The notes: generated by a model not told the origin, from the letters alone. Counted from the first letter of the stretch, positions 7,447-17,380 are shown. The stretch is DNA of 64,000 bases from Hyphomonas sp. (GCA_013791775.1 VMTE01000030.1:91295-155294); one strand, 5' to 3'. Program-made: numbers and translations.

Positions 7447-8538
7447 TCAGGCCTTCGCGCCCTTGTGGCCGCCGCCATAGACCGGCGCGCTCAGCGCCGC
7501 CGCCTCGTCCAACGGCCAGCGCGGCCGCGAGCCGGCATCCAACCCGTCTTCGTGCCCTGCCAGACCTGCAGCCATCCGTTCGGCCCCGGCCAGGGCGATC
7601 ATCGCCGCATTGTCCGTGCAATGGCGCAGCGGCGGCGCAACCAGTTGCGCGCCGTGTTCCGCAGCCGCCGTTTCAAGCGCTGCGCGGATCGCCTTATTGG
7701 CGGCCACGCCTCCGGCAACGACAAAACGCTTCGCCGCGCCGCCTGTGCCGAAGCCTTCCAGCGCCCGCGCAGACTTTTCCGCCAGTACGTCGCAGATCGC
7801 CGCCTGGAAGCTGGCGCAGACATCGGCCTTTTGCGCCTCGGTCTCCGCGTTCGCAGCCACCCGCGCCACGGCGGACTTCAGCCCCGCAAAACTCATCTCC
7901 AGACCCGGCCGGTTCAGCAGCGGGCGCGGAAATCCATGCGCCGCGGGGTTTCCGGATCTCGCCAGCCGCTCCACGGCCGGACCGCCGGGAAAGCCAAGAC
8001 CCATCAGTTTTGCCACCTTGTCGAACGCTTCGCCGACGGCGTCGTCGATGGTGGAGCCGAGCCGCACATAGTCGCCCAGCCCGCGCACTTCGAGAAACTG
8101 GCAATGCCCGCCGGAAACCAGCAGCAGAAGATACGGGAACGGACAATCCGCCGACAGGCGAGGGGAGAGGGCATGGCCCTCCAGATGGTTCACCGGAATG
8201 AACGGAACGCCCGCCGCTTGCGCCACCGCCTTGCCCGTCATCAGCCCCACCAGCACCCCGCCGATCAGCCCCGGCCCGGCGGTCGCCGCCACGCCGTCCA
8301 GTGCGTCATAGCTGATTCCGGCGTCCTGCATCGCTTTCGCCACCACCGCGTCGGCCAGCTCCGCATGCGCCCGCGCCGCAATTTCCGGCACCACGCCCCG
8401 ATAGGGCGCGTGCTCCTCCAGCTGCGTACGGATCACATCCGACAGCAGCGTCGCGCGCCCGTCCTCAAGGCGCAGCACCGCCGCGGCGGTCTCGTCGCAG
8501 GAAGTCTCGATGCCGAGGATGGTGAAGGGGCGGGTCAT
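7447..8538 (-). CDS. tsaD: tRNA N6-adenosine threonylcarbamoyltransferase TsaD
   Basis: Catalyses transfer of threonylcarbamoyl to A37 of ANN-decoding tRNAs, together with TsaB and TsaE. At 363 residues it has the usual length. Landmarks: [15 protein letters not shown] at the N-terminus, the metal-binding NHLEGH motif near residue 117, [25 protein letters not shown], and CTDNAAMIA near the C-terminus. It is a cytosolic, essential-type housekeeping gene transcribed alone on the minus strand. A nested palindromic repeat and the TIR gene lie upstream of it. Confidence 0.97.
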   Translation of the reverse strand: MTRPFTILGIETSCDETAAAVLRLEDGRATLLSDVIRTQLEEHAPYRGVVPEIAARAHAELADAVVAKAMQDAGISYDALDGVAATAGPGLIGGVLVGLMTGKAVAQAAGVPFIPVNHLEGHALSPRLSADCPFPYLLLLVSGGHCQFLEVRGLGDYVRLGSTIDDAVGEAFDKVAKLMGLGFPGGPAVERLARSGNPAAHGFPRPLLNRPGLEMSFAGLKSAVARVAANAETEAQKADVCASFQAAICDVLAEKSARALEGFGTGGAAKRFVVAGGVAANKAIRAALETAAAEHGAQLVAPPLRHCTDNAAMIALAGAERMAAGLAGHEDGLDAGSRPRWPLDEAAALSAPVYGGGHKGAKA

Positions 8539-8551
8539 CAGCCGCCTTTAG

Positions 8552-8657
8552 CCCCTTCTCCCTTGAGGGAGAAGGGGTTGGGGATGAGGGGCTGAAGCTG
8601 CAGTGCGCCGCCGCCCCTCACCCCCAACCCCCTCTCCCCGCAAGCGGGGCGAGGGGG
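8552..8657. repeat. Nested REP-like inverted repeats
   Basis: The region 8539-8853 has no gene before the TIR start. It contains a 12-base perfect hairpin (8552-8563 with 8566-8577, CCCCTTCTCCCT) and a second hairpin with 14-base arms and one mismatch (8628-8641 with 8644-8657). Between them, 18-base arms pair at 17 positions (8574-8591 with 8614-8631). The whole can fold as a large branched hairpin. Related CCCCTCTCC hairpins lie at 16286-16311 and 49692-49717, so this is probably a dispersed REP family. Bases 8660-8853 hold a weak dyad, ATCGCCC/GGGCGAT at 8766-8796. Confidence 0.75.
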
Positions 8658-8853
8658 CGAGTGAAGTGGTTTCAAGACGCGCGAACGTGCAGTCGTCGCT
8701 TCTGCTGTCCCACGTTCCAGCCGGTGCGGTCATTTGCGAACCGGGCGTGTAACAAGCTCAGCCGAATCGCCCTATCGTTGAATTTTAAGGGGCGATGGCG
8801 AGAGCTTCGGTCAAGTAGCTCCCCAACATTTGGTAAAAAGGCGGAATCGACCA

Positions 8854-9858
8854 GTGAAGGTATTCATCAGCTGGAGTGGAGAGCGCAGCAAAGGAGTGGC
8901 TGTAGCGCTTCGAGACTGGATTCCGCTCGTTCTGCAGTATGCTCAGCCGTGGGTGTCTGAGAAAGACATCTCAGCTGGCGAGCGATGGGCTCTGACAGTA
9001 GCTTCCGAATTGGAAGCCTCAAACTTTGGAATCATTTGTGTTACGCCCGAAAACTTGAACTCGGAGTGGCTCTTGTTTGAGTCTGGCGCCCTTTCCAAAT
9101 CGATGCTTGAGGGGAAAGTTATTCCATTGCTATTCGGTCTGGAACTGAGTGACCTCAGTGGCCCGCTGTCTCAGTTTCAAGCTCAAAAGCTCGAGCAAGC
9201 GGGCATCCATGAAGTTATCCGATCAATCAACAAAGTAGCAGAGAAGGGAGCAACTCAGAACATCATTGACCAACTTGTTCCATCTCTGTGGCCTCAGCTA
9301 AGCAAAGCAATCGGAGATATCTCCAGCGCGGTTCCAACTGGAAAACAAAGGAGGAACCAACAAGAAATCCTTGAAGAACTAGTGACCGGTGTTCGAGGCT
9401 TGAACAATCGAATGCGGGAAATCGACCTTGAGTCTCCCGATCGAGAACGGTCATCTCGAAAACGGCGCTACAGGTTCCACCCGCGAATGCTCTTCGAGAT
9501 ATCGTCGTTGGCGGACACAAATGAAGATGGTCCAATCGGATTGTTGATTCTTGCCAGTTTACTTAGAGAAGATACGCCTTGGCTCGCAGACATCGTAGCC
9601 GAGTATTACCGTGACATCAAAGGCGCGCCGAAAGAAGAAGTGCCTCGATTGCTGAGTTCGCTTGCGTCAACAATCAAGAGCCTGACTTTCCATCCACTCG
9701 GCCGAGAAATGTTCGCGATGTCGAAAGAAAGCAGCATGTTGGTCGAAGAGCTTCCAATGGTTATTGATGCAGTGGTGTCGCGATACATGGAGCGAAGCCT
9801 ACGTTTGCAAGTTTCTCGAATTGAAGAACGAGACGCCAAGTCACCGAGAGACCAATAG
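8854..9858 (+). CDS. TIR domain protein, putative standalone defence effector
   Basis: 334 residues. The N-terminal TIR-like domain (about 1-130) starts KVFISWSGE, continues W-V-S-E-K-D-I-S-A-G-E-R-W and has EWLLFESGALSK, where Glu76 sits where bacterial TIRs of this type carry the catalytic NADase glutamate. The rest (about 160-334) is helical and unrecognised, with a charged linker and HPLGREMFAMSKES. GTG at 8854 is preferred because GGCGGA lies eight bases upstream; a TTG at 8830 adds eight residues. Base composition is visibly AT-richer than the flanking tsaD and lepA, suggesting transfer. Bacterial TIRs usually degrade NAD on infection, but no partner sensor gene is adjacent, so function is inferred. 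Confidence 0.75.
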   Translation: MKVFISWSGERSKGVAVALRDWIPLVLQYAQPWVSEKDISAGERWALTVASELEASNFGIICVTPENLNSEWLLFESGALSKSMLEGKVIPLLFGLELSDLSGPLSQFQAQKLEQAGIHEVIRSINKVAEKGATQNIIDQLVPSLWPQLSKAIGDISSAVPTGKQRRNQQEILEELVTGVRGLNNRMREIDLESPDRERSSRKRRYRFHPRMLFEISSLADTNEDGPIGLLILASLLREDTPWLADIVAEYYRDIKGAPKEEVPRLLSSLASTIKSLTFHPLGREMFAMSKESSMLVEELPMVIDAVVSRYMERSLRLQVSRIEERDAKSPRDQ

Positions 9859-9865
9859 TTTCGGA

Positions 9866-11671
9866 CTAATCCCCATCCATCCGCAGCGCCGCGACAAACG
9901 CTTCCTGCGGAATCTCGACCTTGCCGAACTGGCGCATGCGTTTCTTGCCGGCGGCCTGCTTGTCGAGCAGCTTGCGTTTGCGGGTGGCGTCGCCACCATA
10001 GCATTTCGCCGTCACGTCCTTGCGCATCGCCGAAATCGTCTCGCGCGCGACGACCCGCCCGCCGATGGCGGCCTGGATCGGGATCTTGAACATCTGCCTC
10101 GGGATCAGGTCCTTCAGCCGCTCGCACATCTGCCGCCCGCGGCTTTCGGCGCGGTCGCGGTGCACCAGCATGGCGAGGGCGTCCACCGGTTCCTCGTTGA
10201 CGAGGATCTGCAGCTTCACGAGATTCTCGGCGCGGTGGCCGATGAGGTTGTAGTCGAAGCTCGCATAGCCGCGCGAAATCGATTTCAGCCGGTCATAGAA
10301 GTCGAACACGACCTCGTTGAGCGGCAGTTCGTATTTCACGCAGGCCCGTCCGCCCACGTACGAAAGCTCGGTCTGGATGCCGCGCCGGTCCTGGCAGAGT
10401 TTCAGGATCGAGCCGAGATATTCGTCCGGCGTGTAGATCGTCGCCGAGATCCACGGCTCGCGGATTTCCGAGATGCGCACAACATCCGGCATGTCCGCCG
10501 GGTTGTGCAGTTCGATCTCGGAACCGTCCGTCATCGTCATCTGGTAGACGACCGAAGGCGCCGTCGCGATCAGGTCGAGGTCGAACTCGCGGCTGAGGCG
10601 TTCCTGGATGATCTCGAGGTGCAGGAGGCCGAGGAAGCCGCAGCGGAAGCCCATGCCGAGCGCCGCAGATGTCTCCATCTCCCAGGTGAAGCTCGCATCA
10701 TTGAGGCGCAGCTTGCTCATCGCCGCGCGCAGGTCGTCGAAGTCGCCCGCGTCCATCGGGAACAGGCCGCAGAACACCACCGGCTGCACGTCCTTGTAGC
10801 CGGGCAGGGCCTTGTCGGTCGGTCGCTTGTCTTCGGTGATGGTGTCGCCGACCGCCGTGTCGCCCACTTCCTTGATCGAGGCGACGAAATAGCCGACCTC
10901 GCCGGGACCCAGCGCATCGGTCTCAGTCAGTTTCGGATTGAAGGTGCCGATCTTGTCGATCTCGTAGACGCCGCCGGTGCGCATCATCCGGATCGATTGT
11001 TTCCGCTTCAGCACACCGTCATGCACGCGCACGATGACCACGACGCCGAGATAGGGGTCGTAATAGGCGTCCACCAGCGCCGCCTTGAGGGGCGCGTTCA
11101 CGTCGCCGCCGCGCGGTGGGGGCAGCTGGGTCACGATGGCTTCCAGCACGTCGGGGATGCCGAAGCCGGTCTTGGCCGATATCTCGACCGCGTTCGCCGT
11201 GTCGAGGCCGATGATCTCCTCGATCTGCTCCTTCACGCGCGCCACATCGGCGGCCGGCAGATCCACCTTGTTCAGCACCGGCACGATTTCGTGGTTCTGG
11301 TCGATGGCCTGGTAGACGTTCGCCAGCGTCTGCGCCTCGACGCCCTGCGAGGCGTCCACCACCAGCAGCGAGCCTTCGCACGCCGCCAGGCACCGGCTCA
11401 CCTCATAGGCGAAGTCGACGTGTCCCGGCGTGTCCATCAGGTTCAGCGTATAGGTTTCGCCGTCATTGGCCTTGTAGCTGAGGCGCACGGTCTGCGCCTT
11501 GATCGTGATGCCGCGCTCTTTCTCGATATCCATCGAATCGAGCACCTGTTCGCTCATTTCGCGGTCGGTCAGGCCGCCGCAGGCCTGGATCAGCCGGTCG
11601 GCGAGGGTCGATTTCCCATGGTCGATATGGGCGATGATCGAGAAATTACGTATTTTGTCACGAGGGGTCAT
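9866..11671 (-). CDS. lepA: Elongation factor 4 (LepA)
   Basis: Ribosome-associated translational GTPase of about 601 residues. G-motifs: [30 protein letters not shown]. The LepA-specific C-terminal domain ends [17 protein letters not shown]. The frame is open further upstream, but the ATG at 11671 gives the canonical [19 protein letters not shown] start; ATG at 11680 is an alternative. It converges on the TIR gene with only seven bases between stop codons. It is divergent from the chagasin-like lipoprotein. Confidence 0.97.
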   Translation of the reverse strand: MTPRDKIRNFSIIAHIDHGKSTLADRLIQACGGLTDREMSEQVLDSMDIEKERGITIKAQTVRLSYKANDGETYTLNLMDTPGHVDFAYEVSRCLAACEGSLLVVDASQGVEAQTLANVYQAIDQNHEIVPVLNKVDLPAADVARVKEQIEEIIGLDTANAVEISAKTGFGIPDVLEAIVTQLPPPRGGDVNAPLKAALVDAYYDPYLGVVVIVRVHDGVLKRKQSIRMMRTGGVYEIDKIGTFNPKLTETDALGPGEVGYFVASIKEVGDTAVGDTITEDKRPTDKALPGYKDVQPVVFCGLFPMDAGDFDDLRAAMSKLRLNDASFTWEMETSAALGMGFRCGFLGLLHLEIIQERLSREFDLDLIATAPSVVYQMTMTDGSEIELHNPADMPDVVRISEIREPWISATIYTPDEYLGSILKLCQDRRGIQTELSYVGGRACVKYELPLNEVVFDFYDRLKSISRGYASFDYNLIGHRAENLVKLQILVNEEPVDALAMLVHRDRAESRGRQMCERLKDLIPRQMFKIPIQAAIGGRVVARETISAMRKDVTAKCYGGDATRKRKLLDKQAAGKKRMRQFGKVEIPQEAFVAALRMDGD

Positions 11672-11788
11672 GGGCGGCATATAGCGGGGCCGGCGCCGCG
11701 CGGGAAGTAGGCCCGGACGGGTCGCCACACTGGCGCCTTGCCGCGCCCCCGAGTATGACAAGAGCCGAAACCGCGAGGAGCGCTGCTC

Positions 11789-12334
11789 ATGAGACTGCTG
11801 ATTGTCACTGCCGCCGCCCTGGCACTCGGCGCTTGTGGCTATTTCAACCCATCTGCGGATGCGCCGGTTGTGCCGCCTGAGGCCAGCCCGCCGCCCGCCG
11901 GTGAAACGTCTGACTGGCAGGAGCCTGTGATGCCCACCCCCGCAGAAGCCGCCCGGGCCGCCGAAGAAGCCCAGAACAAGGCCGAAGCCGGCGTGGTCTA
12001 TGTCGGCGCCGACAAGAAGGACACAACAGTCACGATGAAGATCGGCGAAACGCTCCGTATCGAACTCGTCTCCATCCCTACGGCCGGCTATGTCTGGAAC
12101 TTGGTCGAAACCCCCGCCTTCATGGAACCGGCGGGCGAAGGCACCCGCGCCACCGATCCCGCCCATCAGGAAATGGCCGGCTTTACCGGCGGCAACCACT
12201 TCCTCAGCTTCGATTTCATTCCCAAGGCGGCCGGCACCGGCACCTTCAAGCTGACCGAAGGCCGCCCCTGGGAAACCGATGAAGAGCCGATGGACCGGTT
12301 CGAAGTGACGGTCACCGTCACCCCGGCAGAGTAG
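11789..12334 (+). CDS. Lipoprotein with chagasin-type (I42) protease inhibitor domain
   Basis: 181 residues with a lipoprotein signal ([10 protein letters not shown]), an Ala/Pro/Glu-rich linker and a C-terminal domain. That domain carries the three loops of I42 cysteine-protease inhibitors: [10 protein letters not shown] (family N-P-T-T-G-Y-x-W), [10 protein letters not shown], and EGRPWE. It would sit in the envelope and inhibit papain-like cysteine proteases. The stop codon overlaps the GTG of the Rieske oxygenase gene by one base (TAGTG), so the two are cotranslated although no functional link is obvious. GAGGAGCG lies ahead of the start. Confidence 0.75.
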   Translation: MRLLIVTAAALALGACGYFNPSADAPVVPPEASPPPAGETSDWQEPVMPTPAEAARAAEEAQNKAEAGVVYVGADKKDTTVTMKIGETLRIELVSIPTAGYVWNLVETPAFMEPAGEGTRATDPAHQEMAGFTGGNHFLSFDFIPKAAGTGTFKLTEGRPWETDEEPMDRFEVTVTVTPAE

Positions 12335-13440
12335 TGCGCGCCTTGTCGGACACCCAGCCGATCCCCGCAAAGACCGGCATCACGGAAGAGGGCTACCTCA
12401 CCGATTGCTGGTACCTCGCCGCACCTTCAGCTCGCCTGAAGCCCGGCAAGCAGCAGCGGCTGATGGTACTCGGCGAGCCGGTCGTTGTCGGCCGCACGCC
12501 GGCGGGCGAGGCCTTCGCCCTGCGCGACATCTGCCCCCACCGCCTCGTGCCCCTGTCGTCCGGCCAGCAGGTGGAAACCAAGGGCGAGTGGACGCTGCAA
12601 TGTCCCTATCATGGCTGGCGCTTCGGCACGGATGGCGGCTGCCGCCTGATGCCGAGCCTCACCGATGACAGCCCCTACGACGCCGCCAAGGTCAAGGTCC
12701 GGCGTTATCCCGTCCACGAGGCGAACGGCGCGGTCTATCTCTATGTCGCGCACGATCCGCGCTCCACCGCGCCGCCGGCCGTCCCGCCGCCGGATTTTGG
12801 TCCGCTCCCGGACAAGCCCGGCTTCATCATCGAGGACGTGTTCGCCGCTCATATGGACGACGCCGTCGTCGGCCTGATGGACCCCGCCCACGTGCCCTTT
12901 GTGCATAACCAGTGGTGGTGGCGCCCGCCGTCTGCGGGCCTGAAGCTCAAGGAAAAGCCGTTCATCCCCACCGAGCGCGGCTGGGCCATCGACCGCCATT
13001 CCCCGTCGTCGAACTCGAAACTCTACCGCTGGGTCTTCGGCGGCGATGTGCAGACCGAGATCCGCTTCCAGCTGCCGGGCTACCGCTGGGAGATCATCTC
13101 CAACAACACCGCGCGCCTCCTCACGCTGACCTGTCTCACGCCCGAAGCGCCGAAGAAAACCCGCATCACCCAGTTCACCTGGTGGACCGGCGCGCCGCTC
13201 CTCCATCTCGCCGTGCCGCTCGGCAAGCGCATGGGCCGGAAATTTCTGGCGCAGGACGGGCGCATGGTTGACCTGCAAAACCAGGGCATGGCCCACCAGA
13301 AGGCGATGCTCTGGATCGACGACATCGACATCCAGGCCAAATGGTACCAGCAGCTGAAACGCGAATGGACCGCCGCCCGCACCGAGGGCAGGGACTTCGC
13401 CAACCCCATCCAGCCCCGCGTGCTGAAGTGGATGAGCTGA
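12334..13440 (+). CDS. Rieske 2Fe-2S aromatic ring-hydroxylating oxygenase, alpha-subunit type
   Basis: 368 residues. An N-terminal Rieske centre is formed by Cys67-Pro-His69 and Cys90-x-x-His93 (CPHR ... CPYHGW). A C-terminal catalytic domain has an iron-site-like run, [17 protein letters not shown], with D-x-A-H-x-x-x-x-H spacing. Such enzymes hydroxylate or demethylate aromatic or other hydrophobic substrates (vanillate or PaO-like) using a separate reductase, which is not nearby. GTG at 12334 overlaps the preceding stop; a TTG at 12343 is an alternative. Substrate unknown. Confidence 0.85.
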   Translation: MRALSDTQPIPAKTGITEEGYLTDCWYLAAPSARLKPGKQQRLMVLGEPVVVGRTPAGEAFALRDICPHRLVPLSSGQQVETKGEWTLQCPYHGWRFGTDGGCRLMPSLTDDSPYDAAKVKVRRYPVHEANGAVYLYVAHDPRSTAPPAVPPPDFGPLPDKPGFIIEDVFAAHMDDAVVGLMDPAHVPFVHNQWWWRPPSAGLKLKEKPFIPTERGWAIDRHSPSSNSKLYRWVFGGDVQTEIRFQLPGYRWEIISNNTARLLTLTCLTPEAPKKTRITQFTWWTGAPLLHLAVPLGKRMGRKFLAQDGRMVDLQNQGMAHQKAMLWIDDIDIQAKWYQQLKREWTAARTEGRDFANPIQPRVLKWMS

Positions 13441-13451
13441 GGAGGTGACGT

Positions 13452-14318
13452 TTGTCGAAGCACCACTTTGTGCCTCAACTGATATTGCGTCGGTTCCGTT
13501 CCACCTCGAAGGAGTTCTTCTACTTCAATATCGAGAAACCCGACGACCTGATCGTCAATCGTAACACTCGAAGCGTGTTCTACCAACGCGGGCTAAACAC
13601 GCTTTCGAACAAGTCAGAAAGTCGAGAACAGCAGTTTGCTGCGCGGCTTGAAACACCGTTCAATCAGCTGCTCGATCAGATCGAACAAGTCTTATTCTCA
13701 AAATCCGTGTTAGATCTTTCGGATGATGACCGAGCGTTGATTGCATCGTTCTTTTACTATCAGTATCGGCGGCGCCCATCTATTGTCGATGAATTGATGT
13801 CCGATCCGCGTCGCATCGAATTGGATCAAGCAGAAGTCGATGCATTGAAGTTTACATCAAAAGCTCTGTTGTCGGACGATCAAAATGATCGCGACTACCT
13901 GCACGATCTCAGAGCGGTTTTGCTAGTCCACATGAATCCTGAAGTTGTGAAAGATATAATCAAAACAGGCGTGTGTTTTGTCAGAAACTCCACCGACCAG
14001 CCCTTTATCGTGGGGTCGAGACCGATTTGTCACGTTGCGTTCAAAGCGAATGACACATTGGTTCGAGAAAGGTATTTAGTCGAGCGGTTCGTATTCCCTG
14101 TTTCGGCTAGATGGTCGATTTTGATCGGGCCGGTAGAGCTTGATCGAAGGGTGCTCGAAATCACCAACAATTCCGAAGTTCGATTGATCAACAAAAAAAT
14201 TGCTCTGCAGTCGACTATGATTGGCGGGCCAAGGCGGTCCGATATTGAAGTGTTGGCCAAGGCTATGCTGGCGTCTGAACGACTCGGCGATGGGAAAGAA
14301 TCACCTGCCCCAAAATAG
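13452..14318 (+). CDS. DUF4238 domain-containing protein
   Basis: 288 residues. The N-terminus SKHHFVPQLILRRF is the hallmark of DUF4238 (H-H-x-x-P-x-x-x-L-R-x-F). It continues with FYYQYRRRP and a region around FIVGSRPICHV, where such proteins have F-x-x-x-D-x-P. The start is a TTG with a strong GAGGAGGTGACG ribosome site. Composition is clearly AT-richer than the Rieske gene it follows by 11 bases, so it was probably gained. The family has no settled biochemical function and often occurs in variable genomic regions. A defence or toxin role is possible but unproven. Confidence 0.75.
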   Translation: MSKHHFVPQLILRRFRSTSKEFFYFNIEKPDDLIVNRNTRSVFYQRGLNTLSNKSESREQQFAARLETPFNQLLDQIEQVLFSKSVLDLSDDDRALIASFFYYQYRRRPSIVDELMSDPRRIELDQAEVDALKFTSKALLSDDQNDRDYLHDLRAVLLVHMNPEVVKDIIKTGVCFVRNSTDQPFIVGSRPICHVAFKANDTLVRERYLVERFVFPVSARWSILIGPVELDRRVLEITNNSEVRLINKKIALQSTMIGGPRRSDIEVLAKAMLASERLGDGKESPAPK

Positions 14319-14424
14319 CCCACATAAAATGTAATCCATGTCGCTGGCCGGGTGGGACATTCGTTCCAGATCTTGCAGGGCGCGACGCGAAGCGCGCCCC
14401 CCCAGTCAACAAAGGAAATCTCAC

Positions 14425-14997
14425 ATGAAATCACTGTTTCTTGCTGCGGCTGCGGCCAGCGCGCTTGTGCTGGCAGCCTGCTCGCCGACCGAAACCACGC
14501 CGGTAACCCCGGTGGCGGTTGAAGAGCCGGCGGCTGAGCCGGTCGTTGAACTGCCGGTTCCGGCGCCGACCACCATCGTTGATGTCGCGGCCGCCAATCC
14601 GGACTTCTCGACCCTCGTGTCAGCGATCCAGGCCGCCGGTCTCACTGAAACGCTGTCGGGCCCCGGCCCCTTCACGGTGTTCGCGCCGACCAACGCCGCC
14701 TTTGCGGCGCTGCCGGCCGGCACGCTCGACTCGCTCCTTCTGCCCGAGAACAAGGATCAGCTGACCAGGATCCTGACCTACCATGTGGTCTCCGGCAAAG
14801 TGATGGCCGCTGACCTGCCGGCCGCTGACGCTGGCACTGTGACGTCAACCGTCGCGGGTCTCGACCTCTCGGTCCGCATCGAAGCGGACGGCGCCGCCAA
14901 GGCCAACGAAGCGACGATCACCTCGGCTGACATCGAAGCCTCGAACGGCGTGATCCACGTCATCGACACGGTGCTCATCCCGCGCATGGAAGAATAA
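14425..14997 (+). CDS. Fasciclin (FAS1) domain lipoprotein
   Basis: 190 residues with a lipoprotein signal ([11 protein letters not shown]), a Pro/Glu/Val linker and one FAS1 domain. The domain has the family boxes [42 protein letters not shown] and [16 protein letters not shown]1 lipoproteins are thought to mediate adhesion or surface interactions. ATG at 14425 follows AAAGGA; the frame extends upstream without a ribosome site. A terminator follows at 15024-15057, so it is a single-gene unit. Confidence 0.9.
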   Translation: MKSLFLAAAAASALVLAACSPTETTPVTPVAVEEPAAEPVVELPVPAPTTIVDVAAANPDFSTLVSAIQAAGLTETLSGPGPFTVFAPTNAAFAALPAGTLDSLLLPENKDQLTRILTYHVVSGKVMAADLPAADAGTVTSTVAGLDLSVRIEADGAAKANEATITSADIEASNGVIHVIDTVLIPRMEE

Positions 14998-15023
14998 TCC
15001 GCGCGCCTTAGGGCAGCGAATTC

Positions 15024-15057
15024 GGGCCGCGATCCTCCCTGGGGGTCGCGGCCCTTT
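15024..15057 (+). terminator. Rho-independent terminator after fasciclin gene
   Basis: Stem GGGCCGCGA (15024-15032) pairs perfectly with TCGCGGCCC (15046-15054), followed by TTT. The U-tract is short. Confidence 0.65.
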
Positions 15058-15137
15058 CCATTCACCCGCCGCTGGCCGCGAACAAAGAGTGAAACTTCAA
15101 GCTGTCTTTAACGCTTCCCGCTGCTAGGGTGGCGGCC

Positions 15138-15644
15138 ATGACGCGCGCGATTCGTATCCTCGGCATCGACCCCGGCCTCCGCCACACCGGCTGGGGCCTC
15201 ATCGAACAGTCCGGCATGCGGCTTTCCCATGTCGCCCACGGGGTGATCGAGGCGGCGACCGATATTTCGATGGCCGAACGCCTCGGCCACATCTTCGAGG
15301 CGGTGGGCGAACTCGCCCGCCATCACGGCCCGGATGCCGCCGGGGTCGAGGAAACGATCGTCAACGCCAACCCCCGCGCCGCCCTTAAGCTCGGCCAGGC
15401 CCGCGGCGCCGCGATGGCGGCCCTCGCCATGGCCGGCGTACCCGTCTCGGAATTCGCCCCGCGCCAGATCAAGCTGTCCGTGGTCGGAACAGGCACGGCC
15501 GACAAGGACCAGGTCAAGTTCATGGTCCAGCGGCTCCTGCCAAGGGCCGGCGACATGAAGCTCGACGCCGCCGACGCCCTCGCCTGCGCCATCTGCACCG
15601 CGCACCACCTGCCGCCGCTGCTGCGCAAGAAGGGGGCGGCATGA
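15138..15644 (+). CDS. ruvC: Crossover junction endodeoxyribonuclease RuvC
   Basis: Holliday-junction resolvase of 168 residues. ILGIDPGLRHTGWG carries the first catalytic Asp; AGVEETIVNANPRAALKLGQARG and DAADALACAICTAHH supply the other acidic residues. ATG at 15138 gives the standard N-terminus; a GTG at 15129 would add three residues. The stop overlaps the ruvA start (ATGA). First gene of ruvCAB. Confidence 0.96.
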   Translation: MTRAIRILGIDPGLRHTGWGLIEQSGMRLSHVAHGVIEAATDISMAERLGHIFEAVGELARHHGPDAAGVEETIVNANPRAALKLGQARGAAMAALAMAGVPVSEFAPRQIKLSVVGTGTADKDQVKFMVQRLLPRAGDMKLDAADALACAICTAHHLPPLLRKKGAA

Positions 15645-16264
15645 TCATCGGCCGCCTCACCGGAGACGTCGCCGCCCTCGGCCTCGATCATGTGCTGATC
15701 GATGTGAACGGCGTCGGCTATGTCGCCCTCGCCGGCACGCGCCTGCTCGCCCGCTTGCAGGCCGGTGACCGCGTCACCGTGCAGATTGAAACCCGCGTCA
15801 CCGAAAGCTCAATCACCCTCTTCGCCTTCGCCACGGACGAGGAGCGCGCCTGGTTCGTGCGCCTGCAGGATGTGCCCGGCGTAGCCGGTAAATCCGCCCT
15901 CGCTATCCTCGACGGCCTCGCGCCGTCTGAAATCATGGACGCCATCGCGCTCGGCGATTCTGGCGCCTTCACCCGCGCCAAGGGCATCGGCAAGAAACTC
16001 GGCGAACGCATCGTCACCGAACTTGCCGGCAAGGCCCCGCCGATGGGACGTTTCGGCAAATTCGAAACCGCCGCCATCGCCGGCCTCGCCTCGCAACCCG
16101 TTGCAGCCTCTACCGGCCCACGCGCCGAAGCCATCAGTGCCCTGACGAATCTCGGCTATACGCCTTCGGAGGCTTCGCGAGCCGTCGCCGCCGCCGCCAA
16201 GGAAGGCGCCGCTGATACCGTCAACGCGCTCGTCAAGGGCGCGCTCAAGGAACTCGCGCGATGA
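15641..16264 (+). CDS. ruvA: Holliday junction branch migration protein RuvA
   Basis: 207 residues. N-terminal OB fold (MIIGRLTGDVAALG ... VNGVGYVALAG), a helix-hairpin-helix region around DVPGVAGKSALAIL and AKGIGKKLGERIVTEL, and a C-terminal RuvB-contacting domain (ALTNLGYTPSEASRAV). RuvA tetramers bind four-way junctions and load the RuvB motor. Overlaps ruvC by four bases; a short hairpin repeat separates it from ruvB. Confidence 0.96.
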   Translation: MIIGRLTGDVAALGLDHVLIDVNGVGYVALAGTRLLARLQAGDRVTVQIETRVTESSITLFAFATDEERAWFVRLQDVPGVAGKSALAILDGLAPSEIMDAIALGDSGAFTRAKGIGKKLGERIVTELAGKAPPMGRFGKFETAAIAGLASQPVAASTGPRAEAISALTNLGYTPSEASRAVAAAAKEGAADTVNALVKGALKELAR

Positions 16265-16285
16265 TTCCGGCGCGCCGCCCCTTAG

Positions 16286-16311
16286 CCCCTCTCCCGCTCG
16301 CGGGAGAGGGG
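16286..16311. repeat. REP-like hairpin between ruvA and ruvB
   Basis: CCCCTCTCCCG (16286-16296) pairs perfectly with CGGGAGAGGGG (16301-16311) around a four-base loop. It has no U-tract. It shares its arm sequence with the elements at 8552-8657 and 49692-49717. Confidence 0.65.
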
Positions 16312-16335
16312 GTCGGCTACGCCGGGAGGAAATAG

Positions 16336-17367
16336 ATGACGCGCAAGGACTCCCTCGCCGATTCGCAGGCCCAGGCGCCGGATGCGCTCGACCGGGCCCT
16401 CCGTCCCCAGACGTTCGAGGACTATGTCGGCCAGCGCAAGGCCAAGTCGAACCTGAAAGTCTATGTCGACGCCGCACGCGGGCGCAGCGAGGCGCTCGAC
16501 CATGTGCTCCTCTTCGGCCCGCCCGGTCTCGGCAAGACGACCCTCGCCCAGATCCTCGCGCGCGAGATGGGCGTCGGCTTCCGCGCCACCTCCGGCCCGG
16601 TCATCGCGCGGCCCGGCGACCTCGCCGCGATCCTGACAAACCTCGAGCCGAATGATGTCCTCTTCATCGACGAGATCCACCGCCTCCCCGCCATTGTCGA
16701 GGAAATCCTCTATCCCGCGATGGAGGACTACGCCCTCGATCTCGTGATCGGGGAGGGCCCCGCCGCCCGCTCCGTGCGGCTGGACCTTTCGCCCTTCACT
16801 CTGGTCGGCGCCACCACCCGCGCGGGCCTGCTCGCGACGCCCCTGCGCGACCGGTTCGGCATTCCGCTGCGCCTCGATTTCTACGAGCCCGAAGAACTCG
16901 CCCGGATCGTCATGGCCGCCGCGCGCAAGCTCGGTGCTCCGATCACGGAGGAAGGCGCCGTCGAGATCGCCGGCCGCGCCCGGGGCACGCCCCGCATCGC
17001 GCTGCGCCTGCTGCGCCGGGTGCGCGACTTCGCGGACGCGGAAGGCCGGCCCATCGACAAGCCCGCCGCCGACCGCGCGCTGAAGCGGCTTGAGATCGAC
17101 ACCGACGGCCTCGACGCGCTCGACCGGCGCTACCTCCACGCGCTCGTGAAAACCTATGCCGGCGGCCCGGTCGGCGCCGACACGCTCGCCGCCGCCCTCT
17201 CCGAAGCGCGCGACGCCGTCGAAGACGTGATCGAGCCCTACCTGATGCAGAAGGGCTATGTCGCCCGCACCCCGCGCGGCCGCGTCGCCGCCCCGCTCGC
17301 CTACGAACGCCTCGGCCTCAAGGCGCCGAACGGCCAGCAAAGTGCTCTGTTCACGGACGAGGACTGA
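16336..17367 (+). CDS. ruvB: Holliday junction branch migration ATPase RuvB
   Basis: 343-residue AAA+ hexameric motor. Walker [12 protein letters not shown] near residue 58, Walker B FIDEIHRL, sensor 1 [11 protein letters not shown], arginine finger region LRDRFGI, and a C-terminal winged helix ending [22 protein letters not shown]. Works with RuvA to drive branch migration. GGGAGGAAATAG precedes the ATG. The third gene of the ruvCAB cluster. Confidence 0.97.
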   Translation: MTRKDSLADSQAQAPDALDRALRPQTFEDYVGQRKAKSNLKVYVDAARGRSEALDHVLLFGPPGLGKTTLAQILAREMGVGFRATSGPVIARPGDLAAILTNLEPNDVLFIDEIHRLPAIVEEILYPAMEDYALDLVIGEGPAARSVRLDLSPFTLVGATTRAGLLATPLRDRFGIPLRLDFYEPEELARIVMAAARKLGAPITEEGAVEIAGRARGTPRIALRLLRRVRDFADAEGRPIDKPAADRALKRLEIDTDGLDALDRRYLHALVKTYAGGPVGADTLAAALSEARDAVEDVIEPYLMQKGYVARTPRGRVAAPLAYERLGLKAPNGQQSALFTDED

Positions 17368-17380
17368 GCGTTCGCCTGCC

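Noticed and set aside
8552-8657. Possible CRISPR array
   Set aside because: Repeats are inverted hairpins of differing length, with no regular direct repeats and spacers and no cas genes nearby.
9764-11710. 648-codon plus-strand frame
   Set aside because: Shadow of lepA; the opposite strand has all GTPase motifs and the LepA C-domain.
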